From: Asaia siamensis
Lineage (GTDB): Bacteria > Pseudomonadota > Alphaproteobacteria > Acetobacterales > Acetobacteraceae
DNA length: 64,000 bases
NCBI RefSeq assembly: GCF_014635085.1
Contig: NZ_BMCH01000001.1
Coordinates: 651,151-715,150, forward strand
Direction: 5' to 3'
Part shown: positions 26,020-35,583 of the stretch, piece after piece
Numbering within the stretch: position 1 is the stretch's first letter
Layout: each line of letters opens with the position of its first letter
Position numbers and translations under genes: made by a program
Notes under the pieces: model-generated
Told to the model about the DNA's origin: nothing
What the model saw: the letters and a program-made list of their open reading frames with translations, nothing else
The model's database searches: none

Positions 26020-27138
26020 TCAGTCGACGTCGTCATGGGCGAGGGGGGAGTCGCCCATGGTTTTGCCGGTGCGCATCTTGGCTTCAAGCGGGGCTGTTGC
26101 AGTATCGCCGATTGCCAGGAGAGCTGCGGTAAGAGGCGAGGCGAGAATCAGGCCCGGCACGCCAAGGATGGTACCGAAGACGGTCTGTGACAGAATGGCG
26201 AGGGCCGGCGGCATATGCACAGCATGTCGCTGGATAAGGGGCGCCAGCACGTTGCCTTCCAGAAACTGGATCACACAGTAGAGACCGGCAACCATCAGTC
26301 CGGTTCGTGTCCCCTGCGAGAGGGCGATCAGAACCGCGGGGATCGCTCCGAGAATGGCACCGATATAAGGGATGAAGTTGCAAAGTCCGGCGACAACGCC
26401 AAGTGCCATGGCCAGAGGGACACCCAGGAAACCGAGCCCTATCCCTGACGCCAGCCCTACGGCCAGCATGTCGAAGGCCTGTCCGATGGTCCAGGACCAC
26501 AATGTCGTGCCAGCGGTCAGAACAAGCTTGCGTGCCGCAGGGCGATGCCCTTCGGGGACAAGGCGCAGCATGCCATCGACATAGATTGCCGGAGAGAGGG
26601 CAAAATAGAGCCCGGCGATCAGAATGACGGCTATCGTACCGAGCAGGCCAAAAGCGCTGCTGAGGATGCCGGTTACCGAATTAGCGAGGCCCGCGCCGAG
26701 AGATGAGCCATTACCCTGCTCGTTTCCGCCAAGAGATTTCGGCAGATGATCGAGCGCGAACTGACCCCAGGTACTCGTGCCCATCTGGCTGCGTAACTGA
26801 CCATACTGCGTGATGAGTGCTGCCTTGAGCTTTACGAACTGATCGCTGATCTGCGGACCGCTGAAATAAAACAGGGCTCCGATGGCGATCAGGATGATCA
26901 GCGCCACGAGCCCAACCGCGAGCTGATAAGGAATGCGTGCCTTGTCTCGCAGGATACGAGCGAGCCCATGCAGAATGACGGCAAAGAGCGTCGCTGCAAA
27001 AACGACCATGAGCACATCGCCAAGCAGCCAGAGCGCCAGAACGATGAGTGTGACAATCAGGGTAAAGCGCAGGATCTTGAAGATCTGCAGCAATTCGCGC
27101 CCGGCAGCTGGGGCGGCGTCAGAAGGATGGTCGGACAT
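26020..27138 (-). CDS. AI-2E family transporter (PerM/TqsA superfamily)
   Basis: 372 residues with about eight membrane helices, including two N-terminal ones (IVTLIVLALWLLGDVLMVVF) and the conserved PYIGAILGAIPAVLIAL and QFLEGNVLAPLIQRHAVHMPP segments in the C-terminal half. The superfamily was named after TqsA, which exports autoinducer-2, but includes Na+/H+ antiporters and uncharacterised members. Substrate unknown. It follows the ABC-F gene on the same strand with 44 bases between, so the pair may be co-transcribed. Confidence 0.88.
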   Translation of the reverse strand: MSDHPSDAAPAAGRELLQIFKILRFTLIVTLIVLALWLLGDVLMVVFAATLFAVILHGLARILRDKARIPYQLAVGLVALIILIAIGALFYFSGPQISDQFVKLKAALITQYGQLRSQMGTSTWGQFALDHLPKSLGGNEQGNGSSLGAGLANSVTGILSSAFGLLGTIAVILIAGLYFALSPAIYVDGMLRLVPEGHRPAARKLVLTAGTTLWSWTIGQAFDMLAVGLASGIGLGFLGVPLAMALGVVAGLCNFIPYIGAILGAIPAVLIALSQGTRTGLMVAGLYCVIQFLEGNVLAPLIQRHAVHMPPALAILSQTVFGTILGVPGLILASPLTAALLAIGDTATAPLEAKMRTGKTMGDSPLAHDDVD

Positions 27139-27182
27139 CTTATCCCGTTCTCGATAATCGGTACTGGGCTTAACGGAAACGC

Positions 27183-29075
27183 CTAGCTTCGGTTTGCTTC
27201 CTCGATCTCGGCTTCGGCGTTCAGCCAGCGCTCTTCTGCGGCCTGTTCTTCAACGCCAAGTGCTGCCAGCCTCGTGTTGAGCTTCGTTATCTCGCTGGCA
27301 TCGCTCTTTTCATAAAGGGCCGGATCAGCGAGGCGCGCCTCTATCCTGGCGCGCTCCTTGCCCAGCAATTCCATGAGATGCTCTGCAGCTTTTGCCTCCT
27401 TGCGCAAGGGGGCGAGGGCGCGCCTTTGTTCGGCCCGGTCACGGCGCTGATCCTTACGGCCACTATTATCAGAACTGTTTTCGATGCGTGCCTCGCTGGC
27501 AACTTTTCTTGCGCGTTCGCTCAGCCAGGTTCGGTAGCCGTCCATGTCTTCATCGAAAGGGGTAATCGTGCCGTCATCGACCAGCCAGAGTCGATCGGCG
27601 ACAGATTCCACGAGATGGGCGTCATGGCTGATCAGCACCACTGCGCCCTCGAAATCGCACAACGCCCTGATGAGGGCATCACGCGCATCCAGATCGAGAT
27701 GGTTGGTCGGCTCGTCGAGCAGGAGAAGATGCGGGGCGTTACGAGTGGCAAGAGCCAGAAGCAGGCGGGCCTTTTCACCCCCTGACAGGTCGCCGACGCG
27801 CGATTCCGCCTTGCCGGCATCGAGCCCGAAACGGTCGAGCTGCGCCCGGACAGCCACCGGCGTCGCCTCAGGCATGGCACGGCTCATGTGATCGATCGGT
27901 GTCTCGGTAAGCACGAGTTCGTCGCCCTGATGTTGGGCGAAATAGCCGATGCGCAGCCGCGACGAGTGCTGCATGGTTCCCGCCATGGGTTCGAGCCGTC
28001 CTGCCAGCAACTTGGCAAAGGTTGACTTGCCTTTGCCGTTCTGACCGAGCAGCGCGATGCGGTCATCAAGATCAAGGCGGCAGGAGAGATTCGAGAGAAC
28101 CGCGCGGCCGTCATAGCCGATCGTGACCTTGTCCAGAGTCAGCATCGGCGGTGGGAGCGGTGTTGGTTCGGGAAAGGAGAAACGCGTCGGGCTGTCTTCG
28201 ACCACTGAATCGATCTGGGGAAGGCGGGCAAGGGCCTTCAACCTTGCCTGGGCCTGACGCGCCTTTGTTGCCTTTGCGCGAAAGCGATCGACGAAAGATT
28301 GCATATGGGCGCGCTGGGCAGCCAGACGCTCTGCCGCGCGGTTCTGTTGCAGGGCCTGCTCGGTGCGGATGCGGATGAATTCGTCGTAGCCGCCCGGCGT
28401 CAGATTGATTTTGCCCTTGTCGAGATGGGCAATCGAGTCGACCACGCTATCGAGGAGCGAGCGGTCGTGACTGACCACGATGGCGGCGCCAGAGAAGGAT
28501 TTGAGCCAGTTTTCGAGCCAGATGGTTGCCTCGATGTCGAGATGGTTCGTCGGTTCGTCGAGGAGAAGCAGGTCAGGATTGAGAAAAAGCGCTGTGGCGA
28601 GCGCAACGCGCATCCGCCAGCCACCCGAGAATGAAGACACTGGCCGCTGCTTTGCCTCATGATCGAATCCCAGCCCCGAAAGAATGCTGGCGGCGCGCGC
28701 CGGAGCGGTATGCGCGTCGATCATCAGAAGTCGTTCGTGGATATCGGCGAGAAGGGTCGGCTCGGAGGTCGTCTCGGCCTCGTGCAGAAGACGGGCGCGT
28801 TCGAGATCGCCCGCGAGAACTGTCTCGATCAGCGAAGCCTCGCCTTCCGGGGTTTCCTGCTTGACCCGGCCCATGCTGGCCCGGTTCGACAGCTGGATCG
28901 TGCCGCCATCGGGGTGCAGATCGCCCGCTATCGCAGCCAGCAGCGTTGATTTGCCAACGCCATTTCGTCCAACAAGGCCGATCTTGCGGCCGGGGTCAAC
29001 GCTGAGTGACGCGTTGTCGAGAAGCACGCGCCCGGCGATACGCAGTGTCAGATCGGTGATGGTCAGCAGGCTCAC
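27183..29075 (-). CDS. ABC-F family ATP-binding protein
   Basis: 630 residues with two ATP-binding cassettes and no membrane segments. First cassette: Walker A GRNGVGKSTL near 37, signature SFSGGWRMRVALA, Walker B DLLLLDEPTNHLD. Then the interdomain linker and the second cassette: GQNGKGKSTF near 343, LSGGEKARLLLA, LLLLDEPTNHLD. The charged C-terminal coiled coil (about 560-630) resembles Uup and YheS. ABC-F proteins act on the ribosome in translation or stress, not in transport. Assignment to one subfamily is not safe without an alignment. Upstream of the AI-2E family gene and divergent from ndk. Confidence 0.92.
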   Translation of the reverse strand: MSLLTITDLTLRIAGRVLLDNASLSVDPGRKIGLVGRNGVGKSTLLAAIAGDLHPDGGTIQLSNRASMGRVKQETPEGEASLIETVLAGDLERARLLHEAETTSEPTLLADIHERLLMIDAHTAPARAASILSGLGFDHEAKQRPVSSFSGGWRMRVALATALFLNPDLLLLDEPTNHLDIEATIWLENWLKSFSGAAIVVSHDRSLLDSVVDSIAHLDKGKINLTPGGYDEFIRIRTEQALQQNRAAERLAAQRAHMQSFVDRFRAKATKARQAQARLKALARLPQIDSVVEDSPTRFSFPEPTPLPPPMLTLDKVTIGYDGRAVLSNLSCRLDLDDRIALLGQNGKGKSTFAKLLAGRLEPMAGTMQHSSRLRIGYFAQHQGDELVLTETPIDHMSRAMPEATPVAVRAQLDRFGLDAGKAESRVGDLSGGEKARLLLALATRNAPHLLLLDEPTNHLDLDARDALIRALCDFEGAVVLISHDAHLVESVADRLWLVDDGTITPFDEDMDGYRTWLSERARKVASEARIENSSDNSGRKDQRRDRAEQRRALAPLRKEAKAAEHLMELLGKERARIEARLADPALYEKSDASEITKLNTRLAALGVEEQAAEERWLNAEAEIEEANRS

Positions 29076-29191
29076 GGCAAATTCCCAGACAGGATGGACG
29101 CTTTTGATGCCATGCGGACTATCAGGAAGTGTTGTTTTGCTCTAGGGGAGGGGCGTTCACCGCTTTTCTTTTTTGTGCAGGAGATGCCGCC

Positions 29192-29614
29192 ATGGCCCTG
29201 GAACGTACCCTTTCGATCATCAAGCCTGACGCAACCCGTCGTAACCTGACCGGCAAGATCAACGCCGTGTTCGAAGATGCCGGCCTGCGTATTGTCGCCC
29301 AGAAGCGCATCAAGCTGACAGAAGACCAGGCCAAGGCCTTCTACGCAGTCCATGCAGAACGTCCTTTCTATGGTAGCCTCGTCTCGTCCATGCTGGCAGA
29401 GCCGGTTGTCGTGCAGGTTCTGCAGGGCGAAAATGCCGTTGCCCGTCATCGTGAAGTCATGGGCGCGACCAACCCGGCCCAGGCAGCAGACGGCACAGTG
29501 CGCAAGCTCTACGCCGAGAGCATCGAAGCCAACTCCGTTCATGGTTCGGACAGCCTCGAAAACGCGAAGAACGAAATTGCTTTCTTCTTCGCCGAGACGG
29601 AAATCTGCGCATAA
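29192..29614 (+). CDS. ndk: Nucleoside diphosphate kinase
   Basis: 140 residues, standard for bacterial Ndk. Transfers the terminal phosphate of ATP to nucleoside diphosphates through a phosphohistidine. The active-site motif NSVHGSDS puts the histidine at 117; Lys11 lies in [13 protein letters not shown] 29192 has a CAGGAGA Shine-Dalgarno 8-9 bases upstream; earlier in-frame codons are not needed. Monocistronic, with a terminator about 120 bases downstream. Confidence 0.97.
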   Translation: MALERTLSIIKPDATRRNLTGKINAVFEDAGLRIVAQKRIKLTEDQAKAFYAVHAERPFYGSLVSSMLAEPVVVQVLQGENAVARHREVMGATNPAQAADGTVRKLYAESIEANSVHGSDSLENAKNEIAFFFAETEICA

Positions 29615-29733
29615 GCTGTTTCGATTTTGGAGCCATGCCACTTCTCTTATGCAGAAGCGTGGTTCCGAAATTCCGGATCTTCATCAGTGAGGCCCGTCGC
29701 TTCCCTAAGGGGACGGTCCGGAAGAAACACCTG

Positions 29734-29760
29734 AAAAGGCGGCCTTGTGCCGCCTTTTTT
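29734..29760 (+). terminator. Rho-independent terminator after ndk
   Basis: GGCGGC-CTTGT-GCCGCC with flanking AAAA and TTTTTT. Confidence 0.88.
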
Positions 29761-29984
29761 GTTACCTGCAGTCGGAGCGAATGGGCGCTTATATTGGGGG
29801 TGTTAACGCGTTGACGGTAATTTTTGTCACGAAAGATGAATGATACTGGATATTAACGTTGGATAAGGTTGTGTTCGATAATTTTATCTGTTTTTCGTGA
29901 GGTATCGGAAGAATCAATGAAGATTTGTTGGTAAAAAATAAGAATTATCCATTCGATCAATAATAATGAAAGAGTGTATTTGGT

Positions 29985-30461
29985 ATGGTATGGTCGTCTA
30001 GTAGCATGCTGTCAGCATCCGGGTGTTCTACCAGCCCGAACCATGACACGGTTGTTCCCTTCCCGGGTAGGCCTGGACTGGCTCAGCAGGTTCAAGCCGA
30101 GATAACCGATCCGGGGATCAGTATTCTGACCTCAGATGGTCGTTCTCTAGACAAGCTCGGTATGTCAGGAGTTGAATGCTGCTATATCCTCCTTCCGGAT
30201 GTTCACGAGGTGGCTTTCAGCTATCAGTGCGAAGGGCAGGAGGGGGGCGTCCTGTCTCAGGAATCCATCGCAGCCTTGATCGAAAAAATCATTGTCTCCG
30301 AGGCAGACGCGGTGTCCGAGATCAGAATGCCAAGTGCAGTCATGCCGCATTTGGAGAGCTGCGGTGACATGCGCTGGATTGAGCCCGGACGAAGCCTTTT
30401 TCTGGGCCGGAAATCACCCGATCATGTGGCCCTTCTCTCCGTTCAGCTCGCAAAGCCCTGA
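29985..30461 (+). CDS. Hypothetical protein
   Basis: 158 residues, no recognised family. The N-terminus MVWSSSSMLSASGCSTSPN contains a cysteine after SASG, which weakly suggests a lipoprotein, but there is no positively charged start and the hydrophobic stretch is too short to be convincing. The middle has a plausible beta-rich stretch (GVECCYILLPDVHEVAFSYQ). The 220 bases before it are very AT-rich, unlike the rest of the window, and probably contain a promoter. It ends 48 bases from the convergent DMT gene. Confidence 0.45.
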   Translation: MVWSSSSMLSASGCSTSPNHDTVVPFPGRPGLAQQVQAEITDPGISILTSDGRSLDKLGMSGVECCYILLPDVHEVAFSYQCEGQEGGVLSQESIAALIEKIIVSEADAVSEIRMPSAVMPHLESCGDMRWIEPGRSLFLGRKSPDHVALLSVQLAKP

Positions 30462-30508
30462 CGACGTAGGGCGTTTCGGGGCTGGCTGGGGCGCCTTACT
30501 CGGATGTC

Positions 30509-31447
30509 TCAGCCCCGCGGGTTTGAGCGTAGCAGGGCTCGCGCCCTCCGCCAAGGGCGACCGTCTATCGCGGCCAGCCCCGTGCCGATCAAAGCAAGCC
30601 CTGCAATTGCATACCAGCGTATCGTTTCACCCAGAAACACGGTGCCGAGCAGCAGCGCCATGATAGGCAACAGGAAAGTTACGAGAGAAAGATTGGTGGC
30701 GCCTGCTGTAGCGAGAAGTCTGAAATAGAGAATGAAGGCCAGAGCTGTGCTAAGAAAGGCTATGCCGGCGAAAGCACCCCAGATTGTGACTGACGGTATA
30801 GCCAAGCCCCAGGGGTGATCGACCACGAGTGACACAGGCAGAACCAGCGCCATGCTGGCGGTAAGCTGCCCGGCCGCGAGCTTGAGAGGGGGTAGCCCCC
30901 TGAACTGCCGGCCATAGACCCCGCCAAACCCGTAGCTCAGAGCTGCAGTGAGGCAGGCGATCTCACCCAGCAGCGATTGCTGTGCACCTCCGCCGAACAG
31001 AGCCGGGCCAATCAGGACACCCACACCACAAAACCCCATCATGATGCCGATAATCTTGCCCCAGCGCAGTTTCTCGTCATGAGTGAAAAAATGCGCCACG
31101 AGGATGGTAAAGACCGGAGTAGTGGCGTTGAGGATGGCCGCGACGCCACTCGATATGCGCGTTTCACCAAAAGCGATAGCCGAGAATGGGATGATATTGT
31201 TCAGTGCCCCGAGCAGGAGCAACCGGAGCCAGACAGAGCGCCCCAGGGTCAGGCGATCGCCTTTGAGAAACAGAACAAGATTGAGCGCCAGCGCCGCAAG
31301 TCCCACGCGCCCGAGCACCACCGTGAAGGGCGGCACGGCTGAAACCAGTATTTTGAAAAAGAAGAAAGAGCCGCCCCAGAGCAGGGCAAGAACCAGCAAT
31401 AGGCACCATTCTTCCAGCCCCATACCCCGGTCATGCGCTCGATGCAT
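30509..31447 (-). CDS. DMT superfamily transporter (EamA family)
   Basis: 312 residues from ATG 31447, which has AGGGAC upstream. Ten hydrophobic helices as two EamA repeats: the first begins LLLVLALLWGGSFFFFKIL, and the second contains LIGPALFGG and the FLSTALAFILYFRLLATAGA signature, with FLLPIMALLLGTVFLGE near the end. EamA proteins export amino acids, purine-type metabolites or other small molecules; the substrate cannot be told. A longer open frame upstream would overlap the divergent P-loop gene and is rejected. Confidence 0.88.
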   Translation of the reverse strand: MHRAHDRGMGLEEWCLLLVLALLWGGSFFFFKILVSAVPPFTVVLGRVGLAALALNLVLFLKGDRLTLGRSVWLRLLLLGALNNIIPFSAIAFGETRISSGVAAILNATTPVFTILVAHFFTHDEKLRWGKIIGIMMGFCGVGVLIGPALFGGGAQQSLLGEIACLTAALSYGFGGVYGRQFRGLPPLKLAAGQLTASMALVLPVSLVVDHPWGLAIPSVTIWGAFAGIAFLSTALAFILYFRLLATAGATNLSLVTFLLPIMALLLGTVFLGETIRWYAIAGLALIGTGLAAIDGRPWRRARALLRSNPRG

Positions 31448-31587
31448 GTCTTGTCCCTGTTCGAAGTCTTCGGCGATTCGTGTTCTTCTGCCATGCGAGG
31501 TTTGTCGCCGCACCCTCAGAAGCGAAGGAGATCGACGAATTGTTCTCAAACGTGTTTTCCGGGGCGCAGCAGCATGAGACGGTGTCG

Positions 31588-32181
31588 ATGACCCATCAAT
31601 CCTGCGATATCTCACTCAGGATGCTCGGTCCGCGATTGATTGTCATGGGACCGAGCAATAGCGGCAAATCGACGCTCTCGGTATTTATCGGAAGGCTTAC
31701 GGGTCTTCCGGTCGTCCATCTCGATCTTTTGCGCCATGAAGTCGGCACCTTTGATAGGCTGCGCCCCCTGGTCGATTTCCATCACGATCATGCCCAGGCA
31801 ATCGCCGCCCCTTCCTGGATTATCGACGGTAATTATTCATCCTGCCTCGATCAGCGTCTCGAACGCGCAACAGGCGTGATCCTGCTGGATGAAACGACCC
31901 GGAAAAGCCTGAAGCGCTATATTGGCCGATGCCTCGGCAGGAGTGGTCGCCATGGTGGTTGGGGTGCGCAACGCGAGCCTGTGCGGCTGTCGATGGTGAA
32001 ACACATCCTCGGCCCGACGCGCTCGAACAGAAAGCGTTATCGCCTTTGGTTTGACTCCTGTTCCTTGCCGAAACTCTATCTTCCGACGTCGCAGGCTGTT
32101 GCAGCATTCTGTCAGAGAGAAGAGGCTCGGAATAGGGGGGATGGACTGCAGGAAAGCCGAGTTCATCGCCCGTTTCAATGA
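31588..32181 (+). CDS. Small P-loop kinase-like protein (FlaR/adenylate kinase-like)
   Basis: 197 residues. Walker A GPSNSGKST at 20-28, then VVHLDLLRHE and PSWIIDGNYSSCLDQRLERA with a later VILLDETTRKSLKRYIGR. This resembles the small adenylate-kinase-like or 'topology modulation' (FlaR) family, typically 170-190 residues, of unproven enzymatic activity. The Arg-rich lid (QRLERA, RYIGR) is consistent with phosphoryl transfer. The last 20 residues diverge from the family. Start at ATG 31588; an ATG at 31618 is a possible alternative. Divergent from the DMT transporter. Confidence 0.7.
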   Translation: MTHQSCDISLRMLGPRLIVMGPSNSGKSTLSVFIGRLTGLPVVHLDLLRHEVGTFDRLRPLVDFHHDHAQAIAAPSWIIDGNYSSCLDQRLERATGVILLDETTRKSLKRYIGRCLGRSGRHGGWGAQREPVRLSMVKHILGPTRSNRKRYRLWFDSCSLPKLYLPTSQAVAAFCQREEARNRGDGLQESRVHRPFQ

Positions 32182-32485
32182 CGTACGGGAGAGAAGCTCC
32201 GACCGGCAGGGAGCAATCGCGTCGTTCCTCTTGGCTTTCCCCTACGCAGTCTTCAGGTCATTCGATGCCCAGAGCGCAGAGATCAACCTGTATCGGCAAT
32301 GAGAACCTTCGTTCACCTGCGTGTGCTAGGCGAGACGCGAACACCGCGTTTGGTGGGGCACAGACGTTCCTTGCTCAGACTACGATATCACGAATTAGGG
32401 GATAGCAGATGCCTTCCACTGATCTGGTCTGACACCTGCAAAAATGCTACGCACAGGACACGAGAATTGTTTCGTAGAGAGCTTG
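32182..32485. other. 304-base intergenic region, no feature found
   Basis: No frame with good start and coding character, no hairpin with T-run. It probably contains the promoter of the GT2 gene that follows; I see no convincing -35/-10 pair. Confidence 0.4.
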
Positions 32486-33472
32486 ATGCAGCCAGATAAT
32501 ATTCAGCAGGAACAGTTCTCCAGAATAATACCCTTCTTGACCGGCCAGAAGGTGGCGGTACTGATACCTTGTTACAATGAGGAGGTAACCGTCGGAACTG
32601 TCGTGCGCGACATGCGAATGGCACTGCCTGATGCCGCTATCTATGTCTATGATAACAACTCGACAGATCATACCATTGCTAAAGCAAGCGAGGCCGGAGC
32701 CATCATCCGTCGTGAGCGCTTGCAGGGTAAAGGCCATGTCATCAGGCGGATGTTTGCCGATATCGAGGCCGATTTTTTTGTCCTGATTGATGGTGATGGC
32801 ACATACGAGGCTGCGGCTGCGCCCAAAATGATCCGCCTGGCTTTGGAAAACGCTCACGACACGGTGATGGGTGTCCGTCTGCACGAGCGTGCGGAAGCTT
32901 ATCGTGCGGGGCATGTTCTAGGCAACAAAGTGCTGACGGGGCTGGTCGTAAGGCTTTTCGGCCGTGGCCAGTCGGATATGCTTTCGGGCTACAGGCTGTT
33001 CAGTCGTCGTTTTGTCAAATCGTTCCCGGCAATTTCCTCCGGGTTCGAAACCGAAACCGAGTTGACCGTCCATGCCTTGCAACTCAACATGTCCATGGGT
33101 GAAGTATCGACACGCTATGTCGAGCGCCCTGAAGGCTCGTTTTCGAAACTCAATACCTATCGTGATGGCTTCAGGATACTTGGGACGATCATCAACCTGC
33201 TCAAGCAGGAACGTCCCTTCCTGTTCTTTGGGCTCATTGGTGTATGCCTTGCGTTAATTGGTGGCGTGACCGGCATGCGCTCAGTGCTGGATTTCATCGA
33301 AACGCACACGGTTCTGCATCTGCCTTCAGCGGTTCTGGCGACAGGGTTTGAGATCCTCGCGGCGTTGGCCCTGGTTTGCGGTGTTATTCTGAACAGCGTC
33401 GCGCTTGGTCGTCAGGAGGCAAAGCGACTGGCTTATCTGGCCCTGTCGGCACCTCCCAGGATCGAGTTTTAA
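32486..33472 (+). CDS. Family 2 glycosyltransferase with C-terminal membrane helices
   Basis: 328 residues from ATG 32486 (AGAG upstream). GT-A domain: VAVLIPCYNEEVTVGTVV near 22, the DxD-type LIDGDGTYEA near 103, and SGYRLFSRR with the GFETETELT region near 170-195. Two C-terminal hydrophobic segments (FLFFGLIGVCLALIGGVTG and ATGFEILAALALVCGVIL) suggest membrane attachment like GtrB/dolichol-phosphate mannosyltransferase homologues, which make undecaprenyl-phosphate-linked sugars. Followed by the DUF2142 membrane protein, which may use the lipid-linked sugar. Confidence 0.88.
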   Translation: MQPDNIQQEQFSRIIPFLTGQKVAVLIPCYNEEVTVGTVVRDMRMALPDAAIYVYDNNSTDHTIAKASEAGAIIRRERLQGKGHVIRRMFADIEADFFVLIDGDGTYEAAAAPKMIRLALENAHDTVMGVRLHERAEAYRAGHVLGNKVLTGLVVRLFGRGQSDMLSGYRLFSRRFVKSFPAISSGFETETELTVHALQLNMSMGEVSTRYVERPEGSFSKLNTYRDGFRILGTIINLLKQERPFLFFGLIGVCLALIGGVTGMRSVLDFIETHTVLHLPSAVLATGFEILAALALVCGVILNSVALGRQEAKRLAYLALSAPPRIEF

Positions 33473-33553
33473 AAAATTCAGGCTGTTCGATCACACAAGG
33501 TTGGGTGAACGGATTCAGCGCAGTGTCATCCCAATAGCCCGGAGCCCCAATTC

Positions 33554-34951
33554 TTGCGCTTATTCCTGAAAACCGGGCTGACAGTCCAGATGTCACTGCT
33601 CTACGTCTTTTTCGCCTCCTTGATGGCGATGGCATGTGTGCTGCTTACCCCTCCAGGCCAGACTCCTGATGAGCGCAATCACTTCGCAAGGCTTACGCAG
33701 ATTTCACAGGGTGGATTTATTGCTATCAAAAAGGGCACCAAGGACGCCGGAGGGTATCTTCCCACAGGTATTCCGTCGGAATCGGAGCTGCTGAATTCGC
33801 TGCGCTTCAATCCAAAGGCCAAGGTGTCGAGTGAGGAGCTTCTTGCGCTCTCTGAAAGACATTGGTCTCGGGAAAAAACCTGGGTGTCTTTTCCCAATAC
33901 GGCAATCTATGCGCCTATCACCTATCTTCCAGGGGCTCTTGCGACGTTCGTTGCCCGGCATACGCGAGCAACAATCCTGCAGACCAGCTACGCAATTCGA
34001 ACGGTCAACGCGATCTGTGCGATAGCGCTATGCGCACTAGGTATGGCCTTGGCTCGTCGGGGCGCGCTCTATCTGGCTGTGCTTGCGAGCTTTCCAATGG
34101 TTGTAGCGCTCGGCGCCTCATGTTCGCAGGATGGTATACTTATCGGGCTTGCGATTGTTACGGCAGCGCTTCTCACTCGACTGGACACGATCAATCCTGG
34201 CTCTTCGCGTTTCTGGCTCGGCATGACATCGCTCTTTGCAATTCTTGCTGTCAGCAAGCCGCCCCTTCTTTTATGCAGCCTTATTCCGCTGGGTTATATG
34301 GCCCGTGCGCACAGGTGGCGCTATGTCCTGCCTTTCGCTGTGAGTTTGCTGGCATTTCTTTTCTGGCAGAAATTTGGTCTCAATCCGGCGAAGATACAAT
34401 TCCTCGACGGCTCCGGCACTTCCGACAGCGGTCAGGTGCATTGGGTTCTGACTCATCCTGCAGCGCTTCCCGCACTCGCCCTGCATACGCTTCAAGCCCA
34501 TATCAGGCACAATATTCATGAGTTTTTTGGGGTGCTGGGATGGCTCGATACAGTATTTCCGAATTGGTTTTATGGTATTTCTTATATCACGATTACCGCA
34601 TCGTTCTATTTTTGTATCTATCCTGCCTTCCGCCACAAGAGCGTTCGTCAGTCTAATCGGGTAGTATTTCTTGCTATTTTTTTTGTCCTGCTAGCAATCG
34701 GCGCCGTCTATTTCTCGCTTTACGTCATCTGGACCCCAGTCGGTGCGCCCGTGATCGATGGTGTGCAGGGGCGTTATTTCCTGCCGATTGCGCCGTTTCT
34801 GGCGCTCATATTTCCCAAGGTCAGCGTTGAGGGGCAGGTAGCTTCTTCCCTTCGCATCCATCAGATTGCGATGCTGGCTCTGGGTCTCTTTCTTGCCATT
34901 GATATGGTCACGCTCACCTGCGTTCTGGCATCACGTTACTGGCTGGCGTGA
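33554..34951 (+). CDS. DUF2142 family membrane protein
   Basis: 465 residues, about ten to eleven hydrophobic helices. Family signs: TPPGQTPDERNHFAR near residue 32 (acidic DE in the first external loop, as in GT-C enzymes), ASFPMVVALGASCSQDG near 180, and VDGVQGRYFLPIAPF-like segment near 405. The topology resembles GT-C glycosyltransferases using polyprenyl-phosphate sugars, though activity is unproven. Starts at TTG 33554 with GGAG about 12 bases upstream; ATG 33590 is an alternative. Likely works with the GT2 gene 81 bases upstream on cell-surface glycan modification. Confidence 0.8.
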   Translation: MRLFLKTGLTVQMSLLYVFFASLMAMACVLLTPPGQTPDERNHFARLTQISQGGFIAIKKGTKDAGGYLPTGIPSESELLNSLRFNPKAKVSSEELLALSERHWSREKTWVSFPNTAIYAPITYLPGALATFVARHTRATILQTSYAIRTVNAICAIALCALGMALARRGALYLAVLASFPMVVALGASCSQDGILIGLAIVTAALLTRLDTINPGSSRFWLGMTSLFAILAVSKPPLLLCSLIPLGYMARAHRWRYVLPFAVSLLAFLFWQKFGLNPAKIQFLDGSGTSDSGQVHWVLTHPAALPALALHTLQAHIRHNIHEFFGVLGWLDTVFPNWFYGISYITITASFYFCIYPAFRHKSVRQSNRVVFLAIFFVLLAIGAVYFSLYVIWTPVGAPVIDGVQGRYFLPIAPFLALIFPKVSVEGQVASSLRIHQIAMLALGLFLAIDMVTLTCVLASRYWLA

Positions 34952-34973
34952 CGGAATAACGCCAGCAGGCATG

Positions 34974-34997
34974 AAAAAGCCCGGTGCGAGAGACCGG
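34974..34997 (+). terminator. Bidirectional terminator between the DUF2142 gene and purN
   Basis: AAAAAGCCCGGT-GCGAGAG-ACCGGGCTTTTTTT; runs of A and T on the two sides serve both convergent units. Confidence 0.9.
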
Positions 34998-35004
34998 GCT
35001 TTTT

Positions 35005-35583
35005 TTATCGTCTGTCCAGAAAAGCGGCGAGAGCTGCAGGATAAAGCTGGTGTTCCTGCTCAAGCACACGGTGAGCCAGGCTCTGCTCGGTATCGCCTTC
35101 GAGCACCTTGACCCGGGCCTGAGCGAGAACAGGGCCTTCATCGACCCCATCCGTCACGAGATGTACCGTGCATCCATGCTCCGCATCGCCAGCGGCAAGC
35201 GCGCGGGCATGCGTGTCCAGACCCGGATAGGCCGGGAGAAGGCTCGGGTGGATATTCAGCATTCTGCCCTGCCAACGCCCAACCAGATAGGGCGTTAGCA
35301 CGCGCATGTATCCTGCGAGGCAGATGACCTCCACGCCAGCGTCGAGCAGGGCCTTGTCGATAGCCTTTTCGTGGCCGTCGCGATCTTTCGGAAAGAGACG
35401 GTGATCGATGGCGACTGCTTCAAGCCCGGCTGCGCGCGCGGTCTCAAGGCCGGGCGCGTCGGGGTTGTTGCTGAGCACGAGGGCAATGCGCGCCGGATAA
35501 TCCGGTCGCGCACAGGCCTCGATCAACGCGTTCATGTTGCTGCCACGCCCACTGATGAGAATGGCGATGGGCGTTTTTGTCAT
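35005..35583 (-). CDS. purN: Phosphoribosylglycinamide formyltransferase
   Basis: 192 residues. Third step of purine synthesis: transfers a formyl group from 10-formyl-tetrahydrofolate to GAR. Catalytic residues Asn110 and His112 are in NIHPSLLPAYPG, and Asp148 in TDGVDEGP; the phosphate-binding start is LISGRGSNM at residue 10. The start overlaps the purM stop (ATGA), giving the usual purM-purN order. Confidence 0.97.
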   Translation of the reverse strand: MTKTPIAILISGRGSNMNALIEACARPDYPARIALVLSNNPDAPGLETARAAGLEAVAIDHRLFPKDRDGHEKAIDKALLDAGVEVICLAGYMRVLTPYLVGRWQGRMLNIHPSLLPAYPGLDTHARALAAGDAEHGCTVHLVTDGVDEGPVLAQARVKVLEGDTEQSLAHRVLEQEHQLYPAALAAFLDRR

